Below, in pieces: positions 1 to 7,637 of a DNA stretch of 64,000 nucleotides. The notes under the pieces were generated by a model that ran no database searches, was not told where the DNA came from, and worked only from the letters and a program-made list of their open reading frames with translations. The translations under genes and the position numbers were made by a program. The stretch's first letter is position 1, and every line of letters starts with the position of its first letter. This stretch comes from a virus: positions 88,047 to 152,046 of the IMG/VR virus record IMGVR_UViG_3300050821_010639; one strand, written 5' to 3'.

Positions 1-147
1 CTCTTGAGTTGTACGCGGGTGCCGGGAGCGGACCAGCCCGTCGACTGGAACCTCCCGGCCCCCACTTCGCTCCGTGTGGGGTGCACCTAAAGCCGCAGGG
101 AGCGCGTCCGCGACCTTCCACACTTGCTCCCGGGCCAGGGGTTTCAC
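1..147 (-). CDS. Open reading frame running off the left edge (uncertain)
   Basis: A minus-strand frame with a possible GTG start at 147 stays open to position 1. The first residues (VKPLAREQVWKVADALP) faintly recall the segment of tyrosine recombinases just before the catalytic arginine, but what follows does not match that family. No Shine-Dalgarno is visible. It could be the start of a gene, a decayed integrase fragment or chance. Confidence 0.15.
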   Translation of the reverse strand, partial: MKPLAREQVWKVADALPAALGAPHTERSGGREVPVDGLVRSRHPRTTQE

Positions 148-216
148 TGGTCCGTAGCGGTGTTGCAGGCCGCCAATGTCCGTACGCTGCCCCGAGGGGC
201 CCGTACTAGCTTGGGC

Positions 217-1011
217 TTAGGTCAAGCTCACGCGTTCGCCAGGTACTCGACCTGGCCCGGGAAGTCTCTGTTGAGTTATATCCGGCTTACCCTGCCCTTG
301 TGAGTGAGGCCCTGGGCGGGAGGGGCTGCGACTCGCGCTGTAGCCGGTGCTGCTACCTTTCTGGGCGCTCCTGGCCGGTCCTCCTCTTGCCTGCTCGCTG
401 ACCTTCCGGCCTCGCTCACATTCAAAGGATAAGGGATCGACTTGACTCGTGTCAAGTGATCTCCGGTATTTCCTCTCCGCCAGGCTGACCAGGGCCGGAG
501 CCGGGCCGGTAACGCGCTCCTGGGGCCCGCGCTCGCGCTGCCACGCCACGGCCAGGCCCAGCCGGGCCCGCCAAGCGAGCGCGGACACCGCGTTGGGGCT
601 CATGCCGGAGGTTCGCGCCAGCTCGGCCGGCGTGCGCCCCTCCACCTCGGTCTGCCACAGCACCGCGCGCCAGCGGGGCGGCAGCGAGTCGAACGCGCGA
701 CGGGTCATCCGCTGCTCCTCGGCCGCGGTCGCCAGGTCCCCGGCGCCCGGCACGCGCACCATGCGAGGATCGAGCGGCACGGGGTCGATGCGCCTGCGCT
801 CGGCCAGCCAGTCGCGTGCCAGGTTGCGCACCGCGGCCAGCAGGTAGGGCCGGAACGCGCCGTCGGGGCCGTGGCCGGCCCGCTGCCTGGCCAGCACCCG
901 GGTGAACGCCTCCGCCACGATGTCATCGGCCGCGTGCGCGGGCACCAGGGCCAGGGCCACGCGGCGCGCGGCGCTCCGGTGCTCGGCGTACAGGTCGGCG
1001 AACTCGGGCAT
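217..1011 (-). CDS. ECF-like RNA polymerase sigma factor
   Basis: The first ~165 residues look like an extracytoplasmic-function sigma factor: a region-2-like segment at about residues 6-43 (ending in ADDIVAEAFTRVLA) and a region-4-like helix-turn-helix at about 106-160 (AFDSLPPRWRAVLW, then TPAELARTSGMSPNAVS). Family members are usually 160-200 residues. This frame runs to 264, and the tail is low-complexity and crosses the operator-promoter at 441-456, so the true 3' end may be earlier or the tail accessory. A perfect hairpin (1023-1053) sits 12 nt upstream of the ATG. It could redirect host RNA polymerase to phage promoters; the target is unknown. Confidence 0.7.
   Translation of the reverse strand: MPEFADLYAEHRSAARRVALALVPAHAADDIVAEAFTRVLARQRAGHGPDGAFRPYLLAAVRNLARDWLAERRRIDPVPLDPRMVRVPGAGDLATAAEEQRMTRRAFDSLPPRWRAVLWQTEVEGRTPAELARTSGMSPNAVSALAWRARLGLAVAWQRERGPQERVTGPAPALVSLAERKYRRSLDTSQVDPLSFECERGRKVSEQARGGPARSAQKGSSTGYSASRSPSRPGPHSQGQGKPDITQQRLPGPGRVPGERVSLT
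276..419 (-). CDS. Possible small leaderless ORF, 47 aa
   Basis: GTG at 419 lies 6 nt after a TATCCT -10 hexamer of the operator-promoter at 426-456, the spacing expected for a leaderless message. The product would be basic and Ala/Arg/Pro-rich with no recognisable domain. It overlaps, in another frame, the long 3' part of the sigma-factor ORF, so only one of the two is likely translated through this stretch. I infer it mainly from promoter position. Confidence 0.3.
   Translation of the reverse strand: MSEAGRSASRQEEDRPGAPRKVAAPATARVAAPPAQGLTHKGRVSRI
426..456 (-). promoter_or_regulatory. Operator-promoter, palindrome 441-456
   Basis: CTTGACTCGTGTCAAG (441-456) is a perfect 6-bp-arm palindrome. 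Read leftward it supplies -35 TTGACA (455-450), followed after 18 nt by TATCCT (431-426). It belongs to the same set as the sites at 4705, 6866, 8766, 8893, 9929, 11636, 19107 and 57743. It lies inside the 3' part of the sigma-factor ORF. Confidence 0.7.
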
Positions 1012-1022
1012 GGCGGCATGCT

Positions 1023-1053
1023 AATGGCCCCCGGCGCGATGCCGGGGGCCATT
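1023..1053. terminator. Perfect 13-bp hairpin between two early genes
   Basis: AATGGCCCCCGGC and GCCGGGGGCCATT flank a 5-nt loop. It lies after the leftward gene ending at 1069 and just before the sigma-factor start. No T-run follows in the leftward direction, so it may be an intrinsic terminator of the GC-rich actinobacterial kind or an attenuator for the sigma gene. Confidence 0.6.
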
Positions 1054-1068
1054 TCGCTTAGCGCGCTA

Positions 1069-1326
1069 CTACTGGCCCGAGAGACCGTTGAGTACGTCCT
1101 CGAAAGGCCGCGGCTGCGCTCGGGCCAGCGGTAGCTCCAGGGCCTCGCGCAGCTCGCAGACCAGCATCTCCGCCACCCGGCGGCGCGAGCGCAACTCGGG
1201 AAAAGGGATCTCGTCCAGGTGAGCCTCAGCGATGGTAAGCACCCGGGCGAACGCCTCGCGCTCGGGCTCGCTCAGGTCCAGCAGGACCAGCGGGTTCGGG
1301 GGGTTGTAGCCGATGCGCTTGATCAT
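1069..1326 (-). CDS. Small early protein, 85 aa, unknown function
   Basis: An acidic, helical-looking protein without a recognised domain. Its ATG overlaps the TGA of the upstream gene (ATGA), so translation is probably coupled. A hairpin follows the stop. Confidence 0.7.
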   Translation of the reverse strand: MIKRIGYNPPNPLVLLDLSEPEREAFARVLTIAEAHLDEIPFPELRSRRRVAEMLVCELREALELPLARAQPRPFEDVLNGLSGQ

Positions 1327-1718
1327 TTCTGCCCTGCTTTCCCGCGGCGGCCCGGCCGCACGTAGTCCTTGTAGCGATATTGGGCTGCTATGGCCGTCAG
1401 CGGCGGCTCACCGCGGCACCCGGGGATGTTCTCCTCACTCCACGCCGCCGTGTTCAGGTTGAGGTCGTAGACGACACCGGGCTTATCCGCGTGCATGGGA
1501 AGCTTTGCCTCCACCAGCAGCGGGGTGCTCTCCAGGTAGAGGCCGGTACAGGCGCTGCACAGCCGGTCGCCGCTGCACGCCGTCAGGCCGTCGAACCTGA
1601 CGGCGTTGTGCTCGTACGGGACGCCCGGCTTACCGCACCACGAGCACGCCGGCTGGCGCGCGTGCTCGGCGTCGGCGTACGCCTGGATGCCTGCGGTGAG
1701 GTCGCTCACGTCAGGCAT
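1323..1718 (-). CDS. Small cysteine-rich protein, possible zinc binder
   Basis: Start chosen at ATG 1718, which opens MPDVSDLTAGIQAYADAEHA; the longer open frame upstream is Arg/Ser/Thr-rich and looks non-coding. Two Cys pairs (CSWC near residue 26 and CSGDRLCSAC near 47) could bind one zinc ion. It overlaps both neighbours by 4-8 nt. No family recognised. Confidence 0.65.
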   Translation of the reverse strand: MPDVSDLTAGIQAYADAEHARQPACSWCGKPGVPYEHNAVRFDGLTACSGDRLCSACTGLYLESTPLLVEAKLPMHADKPGVVYDLNLNTAAWSEENIPGCRGEPPLTAIAAQYRYKDYVRPGRRGKAGQK

Positions 1719-2088
1719 CCTTGCGCAGGTTAGGGAAGTCGTACTTGCCGAAGTCCGAGCCGTCCGCCGGCCAGCCGCGCGGTGCCACGCCGAACCCGCC
1801 GTCGAAGTCAGCCTCCCCGCTCGCACGGGGGCGGTCTTCGAGAATGCTCTGCGCGACAGCGGCCTTAGCGCCGGACTGCCCGTAGAAGTAGCCGCTCCAG
1901 AAGTGCGCGAACGCCTTGTCCGGGCCATCTAGCCCGCTGTCGCGAATGCCCTCCACCATCTGTGCAACCGAGCGCTGGTCGGACGGGTCGAACTTGACGA
2001 TCTCGCGCTCGGTGCCTTCCTCAAACAGGATGACCCATCGGCCGATCTGCTGGATAAGGAACCGCCCGCTCGGAAGTCGCGCCATCAT
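1711..2088 (-). CDS. Hypothetical protein, 125 aa
   Basis: Starts with ATGATG overlapping the stop of the preceding gene. The N-terminus (MMARLPSGRFLIQQIGRWVI) looks like a beta-rich fold. The sequence KFDPSDQRSVAQMVEGI is followed by a hydrophilic C-terminus. No known domain. Confidence 0.7.
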   Translation of the reverse strand: MMARLPSGRFLIQQIGRWVILFEEGTEREIVKFDPSDQRSVAQMVEGIRDSGLDGPDKAFAHFWSGYFYGQSGAKAAVAQSILEDRPRASGEADFDGGFGVAPRGWPADGSDFGKYDFPNLRKDA

Positions 2089-2726
2089 GCCACCGGCCCC
2101 GGGTAGAAGCCCTTGAGCATCTTGTGCGTGTCCGGAATGCGGTCGCGAAACGCCGGCGGGATGGCACCGCCGAACCACATGTTGGTCGACACCAGCACCG
2201 GGCCGCCGTCCAGTGGCTGAAACTCGAACCGGTACCCGCCGAACCCGCGCATGCCCTTCGCGGCCTCGTCGCCGACGCTGAACCAGCAGTGGTTCTCGAT
2301 GACCACGCCCTCCCGGCCCTTCGCCAGCTCGGCGATGTGCTTCTCCCAGCGGGCATCGTCGTTGTCGGTCCACGGCCCGCTCACCCTGACCGAGATGCAC
2401 TGCGACGCCGGCAGGCCCGGCTGAGCGTAAGCCTGCACGTGCCAGACACTCGCCGACCCGTTCGGGTGCCAGCGGTGCACGATGGCCGAGCACCCCCGGC
2501 CATCGGCGCGGAACAGGCCCAGGGTCACCGACCCGGCCACCGTGCCGTCCATCGGCACGAGCTTGTCGCACTCGGCCTGTACCGCCTCCTCCAGCGCGCG
2601 GGCCTGCGCGACGGCCAGGACCCCGGCCGACAGCCCGGTACCGCCGCCGTGCGAGCGCGGCTCGGCGTCTTTCGCGGCCTGCACGGCCTTCCACAGGTCA
2701 CTGCCCTCGTCACAGCGAACGATCAT
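2085..2726 (-). CDS. Hypothetical protein, 213 aa
   Basis: Mixed alpha/beta protein with no recognised catalytic motif. It begins MIVRCDEGSD and overlaps both neighbours by 4 nt, so it is part of the 4.7-1.07 kb translationally coupled block. Confidence 0.7.
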   Translation of the reverse strand: MIVRCDEGSDLWKAVQAAKDAEPRSHGGGTGLSAGVLAVAQARALEEAVQAECDKLVPMDGTVAGSVTLGLFRADGRGCSAIVHRWHPNGSASVWHVQAYAQPGLPASQCISVRVSGPWTDNDDARWEKHIAELAKGREGVVIENHCWFSVGDEAAKGMRGFGGYRFEFQPLDGGPVLVSTNMWFGGAIPPAFRDRIPDTHKMLKGFYPGPVA

Positions 2727-3061
2727 GACCTGGCCAGCCTGTTCAGCCGGTCGATCTCGGCCGCCAGCAGAGCACCCGCCTCGCGCGGGCCCTCCTCGTC
2801 AGACCCGATGTCCGCGGTGCCCTGCTGGCGGCCGACCTTGACCCGGGCGAGCAGGAGGCTCGCCATGCTGGCCAGGTCGGCCGTAGCCGTGAACCCGTCA
2901 TCGTGCTCAGGGGTATAGTTCAGCTGCTCGATCTGCCGACGGCGCTCGCGGATGACCTCCGCCACTCCGTCCACCGCGCCAGCCTGGTGGAGGTAGGCGA
3001 TGTCACCCCAGATGGCTTTCAGCGCCTCCACCTGCAAGATATAGTCCGGTACCTGGCTCAT
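2723..3061 (-). CDS. Hypothetical helical protein, 112 aa
   Basis: Predominantly helical and charged (ERRRQIEQLNY, AEIDRLNRLARS). Overlaps the next gene by 4 nt. Function unknown. Confidence 0.7.
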   Translation of the reverse strand: MSQVPDYILQVEALKAIWGDIAYLHQAGAVDGVAEVIRERRRQIEQLNYTPEHDDGFTATADLASMASLLLARVKVGRQQGTADIGSDEEGPREAGALLAAEIDRLNRLARS

Positions 3062-3288
3062 GACCTGCTCCTCTTCCGGGTAACCCGAGTCGGCTTGTTC
3101 TCCTCGTACCTGCGGATCTGAGACCTGAAGTTGCGGTACCCCCGGCCGCCCTCGCCGCTGCCCGAGGTCGTGGTGACCAGCGTGCTGCCGTACCAGACTT
3201 CGATATGGCCCTGGCCGTCCCTCTGCTCAGGCACCGTGTAACCGCGCTTCCTGAGCCGTCGGAGGTAGCCGTCGGTGGCGCTGGCCAT
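3058..3288 (-). CDS. HicA-like small dsRBD-fold protein
   Basis: 76 residues with the HicA-type layout: N-terminal helix with LRKRGYTV, a strand segment ending in HIEVWYGSTLVTT, then a Ser/Gly turn and a C-terminal helix with FRSQIRRYE. The key His aligns with the HicA H-x-x-W/Y pattern. No HicB-like partner is next to it, so a stand-alone nucleic-acid binder is as likely as a toxin. Confidence 0.45.
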   Translation of the reverse strand: MASATDGYLRRLRKRGYTVPEQRDGQGHIEVWYGSTLVTTTSGSGEGGRGYRNFRSQIRRYEENKPTRVTRKRSRS

Positions 3289-3506
3289 TACGGGCCTGCC
3301 AGGGCGGCACGCAGCTTGCCCAGCTGCGCCAGCGCCTCGTCAACGTCGGCCAGCGCGTCCGCCCGTGCGGAAAGCTCCCGGGTGGCGAGCATCCGGTAGG
3401 CGGCCTGCGCGTGCGCGTACACCCCTGACCAGGCTGTCATCGCGTCGCGGGCCTCGTCTCCGGACAGCGGGCCGTCCGGGCCGACGGTCCGGGGCCGGCT
3501 AACCAC
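3288..3506 (-). CDS. Small helical protein, 72 aa
   Basis: GTG at 3506 overlaps the stop of the upstream gene; the alternative frame farther upstream reads as the shadow of that gene. Ala/Leu-rich helices (ADALADVDEALAQLGKLRAAL). Unknown function. Confidence 0.55.
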   Translation of the reverse strand: MVSRPRTVGPDGPLSGDEARDAMTAWSGVYAHAQAAYRMLATRELSARADALADVDEALAQLGKLRAALAGP

Positions 3507-4107
3507 CGTGCTTCGCCTGGTTGTGCTCCCGGGCCCGATTGATAACGACGTCCAGACTCGGGTGGTAACCGATCTCGAAGTAAGCCCGGAGGTTCGCTGC
3601 TGCGCACTTGTGGCAGTGCAGTGCGGTCGTGCCCCGGTCAGGAATGACGGTGAACTGGCCGCTGAACTCCGACAGCGGCAGCCCTGCGGGCTCGCGGATG
3701 TCATCGACGCCGTGCCAGTACATCCGCTCCGCCACCCGCCAAAGCAGGTCATACAGGTTGTCACCACTGATGGTGACGTTCTCAGCCGTCGTGAGCGGCC
3801 GGTCCTCGTCGTCGTACTCGGTGTCACGGATGCGCGGGTCCACCTCGTTGTCGACCAGCCAGCGCTTCAGCCGCGCCATGGTCGACTCGCCTTGCGGGTA
3901 GTCGCGGTCATCAGCCGCGCGGGCCTGCTCGCGCTCGCTCGGCCGGGTGTCCTGGTCAAGCAGGAACGGCACGCCGCGCGTCATGTAGTGGCGGAAAAAC
4001 TGGTCCCAGCCGTCGTGCGCAGTGTCGCTCCACACCTCCCGGCCGTCGACCTCAACGGCGATGCCGTCGGTCCCCTCGTCCCAGGTGATGAACTTGATCG
4101 TCTTCAA
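3499..4107 (-). CDS. Hypothetical protein, 202 aa
   Basis: Acidic protein beginning MKTIKFITWDEGTDGIAVEV, with a C-HxCHKCAA cluster near residue 165 that might bind metal. Fully embedded in the coupled early block, with 4-8 nt overlaps. Not recognised. Confidence 0.7.
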   Translation of the reverse strand: MKTIKFITWDEGTDGIAVEVDGREVWSDTAHDGWDQFFRHYMTRGVPFLLDQDTRPSEREQARAADDRDYPQGESTMARLKRWLVDNEVDPRIRDTEYDDEDRPLTTAENVTISGDNLYDLLWRVAERMYWHGVDDIREPAGLPLSEFSGQFTVIPDRGTTALHCHKCAAANLRAYFEIGYHPSLDVVINRAREHNQAKHGG

Positions 4108-4313
4108 CGTGCCCGCCCCTCGTCGCCTGTGCCTGCTTGCGGGTCAGCTAGCCCCGCAGCCGCGGGGCTGCGCCCCCAGGCCTCCCGGGCCGCGTCGTTC
4201 CCGTAAATGACGTGAAACACCTGGTCCTTGCGCCGTCGCCGTTCGGTCTTGTCGGGAGCGGCACTGATGTACGCCGCTGCCTTGCGGTACGCGGCGTCAC
4301 TCGCCTCGCTCAT
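4104..4313 (-). CDS. Small basic protein, 69 aa
   Basis: Lys/Arg-rich middle (KTERRRRKDQVFHVIYG). Shares an ATGA junction with the next gene. Function unknown. Confidence 0.65.
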   Translation of the reverse strand: MSEASDAAYRKAAAYISAAPDKTERRRRKDQVFHVIYGNDAAREAWGRSPAAAGLADPQAGTGDEGRAR

Positions 4314-4325
4314 GAGCCCGCCCTT

Positions 4326-4526
4326 CTAGTTGCGCGCGCAGTCCGGCCAGCCGGACGCGCCTACCCCTGTTACGTGCTGGCCCGCCGGGCAGAACACGGT
4401 GGGCGGGGTGAAGATCGCGGGCACGGCGTCGTGGTGCCTCAGGTGCCCGGCCACGGTAGCGGCGATCATGAAAAAGGCGACCCCCGCGACCACGGTCACC
4501 AGGGCAATCACCACAGCCGACCTCAT
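4326..4526 (-). CDS. Small membrane or exported protein, 66 aa
   Basis: A single hydrophobic N-terminal segment (MRSAVVIALVTVVAGVAFFM) is followed by a polar tail with two Cys, compatible with a signal anchor and an extracytoplasmic disulfide domain. ATG overlaps the stop of the 53-aa gene upstream. Confidence 0.65.
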   Translation of the reverse strand: MRSAVVIALVTVVAGVAFFMIAATVAGHLRHHDAVPAIFTPPTVFCPAGQHVTGVGASGWPDCARN

Positions 4527-4684
4527 GACTCGCCTTCAATCACCAGGTCGTTGTCGGTCTGGTCGGCGCCGAAGCGCGGGATGCCCGGCTCAGCGCCGGA
4601 CCCGATGATGACGCCGTTGGCCGCGCGCCGCTCGCCAGGCCGCAGTTCGATGTTCAGGGTCTTGTCTCCCGGTGCCTGTGTCAC
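4523..4684 (-). CDS. Leaderless 53-aa early protein
   Basis: GTG at 4684 is 6 nt downstream of the -10 hexamer TAAGCT (4696-4691), so the mRNA probably begins at or within a base or two of the start codon. There is no room for a Shine-Dalgarno. The product starts MTQAPGDKTLNIELRPGERR and is small, acidic and hydrophilic. It overlaps the next gene by 4 nt and heads the block running to 1.07 kb. Confidence 0.65.
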   Translation of the reverse strand: MTQAPGDKTLNIELRPGERRAANGVIIGSGAEPGIPRFGADQTDNDLVIEGES

Positions 4685-4917
4685 GGCCACAGCTTACGCA
4701 GTGTCTTGACTAGAGTCAAGTAATCAGACATTTTCGGCGGGCCGCCGACCGTCCGCAGCCAGAGGAAGACGCCAGCCGCGCCGTTCGCGAACCCGAAGGC
4801 CACAATGCCGAACGGGAGCCACCAGCCCTCCAGGCCGGTCCAGAGCATGAGCCAGAAGCCGACGCTCATGCTGAAAAAGCACATGATGACCCAGGGGTGG
4901 CGCTGCACGGGGTTCAT
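4681..4917 (-). CDS. Small two-pass membrane protein, 78 aa
   Basis: Two strongly hydrophobic segments (VIMCFFSMSVGFWLMLW and WWLPFGIVAFGFANGAAGVF) separated by a short loop indicate a hairpin membrane protein. The coding end overlaps the promoter of the next gene. Unknown role. Confidence 0.65.
   Translation of the reverse strand: MNPVQRHPWVIMCFFSMSVGFWLMLWTGLEGWWLPFGIVAFGFANGAAGVFLWLRTVGGPPKMSDYLTLVKTLRKLWP
4691..4720 (-). promoter_or_regulatory. Operator-promoter, palindrome 4705-4720
   Basis: CTTGACTAGAGTCAAG overlaps -35 TTGACT. After exactly 17 nt comes TAAGCT (4696-4691). It drives the leaderless gene at 4684 and lies inside the 3' end of the membrane-protein gene that finishes at 4681. 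Confidence 0.8.
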
Positions 4918-5378
4918 CCGAGAGTCCCCTCACCGCTAGCGAAGATGCCGTCCGCGGCCTCGCGCACGGTGGACAGCGTGAAGTCGTGCGCCGGGAGCAC
5001 GCCGGTCAGGAACCGCGCTGCCACGTCAAGCGGGTCAGGCTCCGCCGGCGGGTCCGGCAGCTCGGGCGCGTCCAGCTCGGGCCACCACTCGGCCACGCTG
5101 CTGCCGTCCTCCCACCAGGTGACCTCTTCCGAGCGCTGCACCTCCACGGAGGCGCCGAGCCACGTCAGCATCAGAGCCCGGCTGTACGCGCCCGACGCTG
5201 ACAGGTACAGGTGGTTGCGCGGCCAGCGGAACCCCCGCTTGCGCAGCGCGTTGCGCCGCTTGCGGTCCTTGACCGCGGCGAGCACCTGGGGCCAGGCCTC
5301 CGGTACCCACCCGGGCTCACCTGACCCGGGCGGGTAGAGGACGTTCAGCCGGTAGACGTGGACAGGGCGCTCAGGCAT
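4914..5378 (-). CDS. Hypothetical protein, 154 aa
   Basis: Begins MPERPVHVYRLNVLYPPGSG; GTG 5387 in the same frame is an alternative start. Contains a basic patch (KDRKRRNALRKRGFRWPRN) and an acidic Pro-rich stretch. No domain recognised. Confidence 0.65.
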   Translation of the reverse strand: MPERPVHVYRLNVLYPPGSGEPGWVPEAWPQVLAAVKDRKRRNALRKRGFRWPRNHLYLSASGAYSRALMLTWLGASVEVQRSEEVTWWEDGSSVAEWWPELDAPELPDPPAEPDPLDVAARFLTGVLPAHDFTLSTVREAADGIFASGEGTLG

Positions 5379-5613
5379 CGTCCGCACCCGCCAGCAGCTC
5401 AGGCTCCAGCGACCAGAACAGGACGGTGACCGGCTCGCCGGGGGCGATGCCCAGGTGCTGCTGGACTACGGCCAGGGCCGACTTGAAGGCTGAGGCGCGC
5501 GTCTTCGCCCGGCCAGCCTGCTCAGCGGTCATGGTGCCCTCAACCGTCTGCGCAGTGAGTGTGCCGAAGCCCAGCTTGTTCCACTGCACGGTCATGACCC
5601 AGAACCAGTTCAC
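5371..5613 (-). CDS. Hypothetical protein, 80 aa
   Basis: GTG start overlapping the upstream stop by 4 nt. A hydrophobic start (MNWFWVMTVQWNKLGFG) is followed by a helical, Ala-rich region. Not recognised. Confidence 0.6.
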   Translation of the reverse strand: MNWFWVMTVQWNKLGFGTLTAQTVEGTMTAEQAGRAKTRASAFKSALAVVQQHLGIAPGEPVTVLFWSLEPELLAGADDA

Positions 5614-6302
5614 CGGTCCGCGCCCCCGTCGGTGATGGCGCGGGTGATCGCGTCCGGCTCAAGGCCGGCCCGCTCGGCCATCCGGGTAACCATGGCCTCA
5701 AGGTCGTTGCGGGACTGCTCCACCACGGTCTCGGCGTGCTCGTCCAGCTTCCTGGTCGCGAACTCCACGTTGGGCACGGCGTTGGCGATGGCGGCCCGCA
5801 AGTCGGACAGCCGGGCCTTCCGCTCTGCGGCCGGAGCCGGGGGCTTGGCGTTCAGCGCAGCCTCGTAAGCAGCCTCAGCAGTCTGGATCTTGGCAAACGC
5901 GTCGTGCGCTGCAGCCCGCACCTCGTCGTGGGTGAGCGAGAACCGGGGAGCGGGGCGGAGGCCAGGCCGGTCGCCCGGCTCCTGCGTGCCGGTCGCGGTC
6001 CACTCGATCGTGCAGGGAACGCCGTCGCCCTGGCCGGTACTGGCCACGAACGAGGCGAACTGCGCCATCGACAGGCTGATTTCGCAGACCATCCGCTCCT
6101 GGTACACGCGGTCAGTGTGCAGGTCGCGCTTGCGGGTAGCCTCGTGGACCGTGACCCGCATGTACTCCGGGTGCCGGACATCGGACTGGAACAGCACCGC
6201 ACCCGGGGTAGAGCTGATCCGGTGAAGGCTGACCAGCCCGAACGCCGGGTGGGTTTCGTCCCCGTTCTCGCCGGTCGTGGAGTCCTCGTACTGCTTAGGC
6301 AT
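5610..6302 (-). CDS. Hypothetical coiled-coil protein, 230 aa
   Basis: A good Shine-Dalgarno (GAGGAGAGGG) precedes the ATG at 6302. The first ~110 residues look beta-rich. Residues ~120-225 are Ala/Glu/Arg-rich helices (FAKIQTAEAAYEAALNAK, RKLDEHAETVVEQSRNDLE). This type recurs as unannotated genes in actinophage early regions. Confidence 0.7.
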   Translation of the reverse strand: MPKQYEDSTTGENGDETHPAFGLVSLHRISSTPGAVLFQSDVRHPEYMRVTVHEATRKRDLHTDRVYQERMVCEISLSMAQFASFVASTGQGDGVPCTIEWTATGTQEPGDRPGLRPAPRFSLTHDEVRAAAHDAFAKIQTAEAAYEAALNAKPPAPAAERKARLSDLRAAIANAVPNVEFATRKLDEHAETVVEQSRNDLEAMVTRMAERAGLEPDAITRAITDGGADR

Positions 6303-6813
6303 TTCCCTCTCCTCTCTTAGTCAGCGGGTACTCGCGGCGGTAGCCGAGCAGCGCCTCCAGCGGGTAGCGCGCGCCGCGTGCCTTGCGCGCCGCGGTCAGC
6401 GCCTCCTGTGCCGCGGCCACCCGGCGCTGAGCGTCAGCGAGGTCCGCCGCCGCCTCGTCGCGCGCATGCTCAGCAGCCACCAGGCCGGTCACGTCCGCCT
6501 CTTCCTCGATCCTGGCCACCAGGGCCAGGCCCTCGTCCGTCAGCCCGTAGTACGAGCGGGTGTGCAGCGTCCGCTTGCTGGCCAGGCGGCGCTTGTGGAG
6601 CCCGCGCGCGGTCCTGTCCAGGTCGGCGATGCCGCGCAGGTTGCCGACCTCGCCGCCCAGCATCAGGCCGTCGGACACCAGGTCGGTGATGGTGAACATC
6701 GTGTGGTGCCCGCTCGGGCACGCGGCGGTCGGCTCGCGCCGGCGCGCGGTCGCGTCGCGCAGCCCCACGAGAACGACGATGGCGCTCTCGCTCAGGGTCT
6801 CGATCTCTGCCAT
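6295..6813 (-). CDS. Hypothetical protein, 172 aa, possible winged-helix regulator
   Basis: The central segment (SKRTLHTRSYYGLTDEGLALVARIEEE) resembles the wing and recognition region of MarR/PadR-type winged helices, followed by an Ala/Arg coiled coil. First gene behind the operator-promoter at 6852-6881, with an untranslated leader of about 30 nt. Confidence 0.5.
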   Translation of the reverse strand: MAEIETLSESAIVVLVGLRDATARRREPTAACPSGHHTMFTITDLVSDGLMLGGEVGNLRGIADLDRTARGLHKRRLASKRTLHTRSYYGLTDEGLALVARIEEEADVTGLVAAEHARDEAAADLADAQRRVAAAQEALTAARKARGARYPLEALLGYRREYPLTKRGEGNA

Positions 6814-6851
6814 CGGGTGCCTGCCCTCTGCTCGGAAGTGCTTACGACACC

Positions 6852-6881
6852 AGGCTACCGGATGACTTGACTTGAGTCAAG
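6852..6881 (-). promoter_or_regulatory. Operator-promoter, palindrome 6866-6881
   Basis: CTTGACTTGAGTCAAG (perfect arms), -35 TTGACT, 17-nt spacer, -10 TAGCCT (6857-6852). Transcribes the 6813-1069 direction. Confidence 0.8.
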
Positions 6882-6899
6882 AGAGTGAGGATATTCCGC

Positions 6900-7220
6900 T
6901 CACGGGCGGCACATGCCCGCGTAGTCGCAGGGCTCGCCCTCGAAGCAGCCGCCAGGACCCGGGCACCTGCCCTCGTTGGCCGAGTAGCCCGGCGGGGTGA
7001 CCGGCACCCACGGGTCTAGCCTGGCGTCGGCGCGGGCGCACCCGCCGCGCTCGATGTACTGCCGCCAGCCCTCCTCGCTGCCGTGGCAGAGCATGCTCGC
7101 GGTGACCTTGACCATTTCGAGCACGGCCAGGGCAAAGGTGTCAGCTGCCTGCTCCCTCGGCAAGCCGATGTGCCCGATGCCCTCGACCCGGACGTACAGG
7201 ACGGGAGTGAACTCAGCCAT
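6900..7220 (-). CDS. Cysteine-containing hypothetical protein, 106 aa
   Basis: C-terminal Cys cluster (CPGPGGCFEGEPCDYAGMC) could bind zinc. The N-terminal half is helical (ADTFALAVLEMVKVTASML). The gene ends just before the operator-promoter at 6866. Confidence 0.65.
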   Translation of the reverse strand: MAEFTPVLYVRVEGIGHIGLPREQAADTFALAVLEMVKVTASMLCHGSEEGWRQYIERGGCARADARLDPWVPVTPPGYSANEGRCPGPGGCFEGEPCDYAGMCRP

Positions 7221-7222
7221 CG

Positions 7223-7636
7223 TCAGCAGTGCGGGCAGTCGTTGGCGTCACCGGAAACCGGAAGGCTGGCTACCGGGCGCTCGCGCTGCTGCCAGGCCGG
7301 GTAGCCCTCCAGGGGCTCGCCCGCCTCGAACCGCTCGGCGTAGAGCTTGGCTGACTCGGCGAGCGCCGCCAGCTCGGGCTTCCCGCCAGGGCGGCCGGGG
7401 CCGCGGCCGAGCGGAAAGGCGATGGCGCTCTCCGCTGCCTCGCGAGCGATCACAGCCGTCAGGTTCACGGCAGCGGCACTGATCGAGAAGCGGCACAGCC
7501 GGACCTCCCGCTCTCCGGTGAGGACCAGGTAACCATGCCTGCTCCCGTAGGCGAACGCGCAAGTCTCGCCGTGTATCCACTCCATCAGGTCCCCCCCAGT
7601 CCGAGCATTTCCGGCCGATGCCCCAGGGCAAGCCAC
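7223..7636 (-). CDS. Hypothetical protein, 137 aa
   Basis: GTG at 7636 has a fair Shine-Dalgarno (GGGAGG) 7 nt upstream. ATG at 7585 (MEWIHGETC) is the alternative start. Ends with a CPHC motif. Unknown function. Confidence 0.6.
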   Translation of the reverse strand: MACPGASAGNARTGGDLMEWIHGETCAFAYGSRHGYLVLTGEREVRLCRFSISAAAVNLTAVIAREAAESAIAFPLGRGPGRPGGKPELAALAESAKLYAERFEAGEPLEGYPAWQQRERPVASLPVSGDANDCPHC

Positions 7637-7637
7637 G

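Noticed and set aside
1-147. Integrase call from the VKPLAREQVWKVADALP segment
   Set aside because: Match is short, and the sequence after it lacks the recombinase arginine region; not enough for an integrase.
210-226. Degenerate CTTGAC-like palindrome at the end of the sigma ORF
   Set aside because: 17 bp instead of 16, and no -10 hexamer at 17 nt (GGGCCC there).
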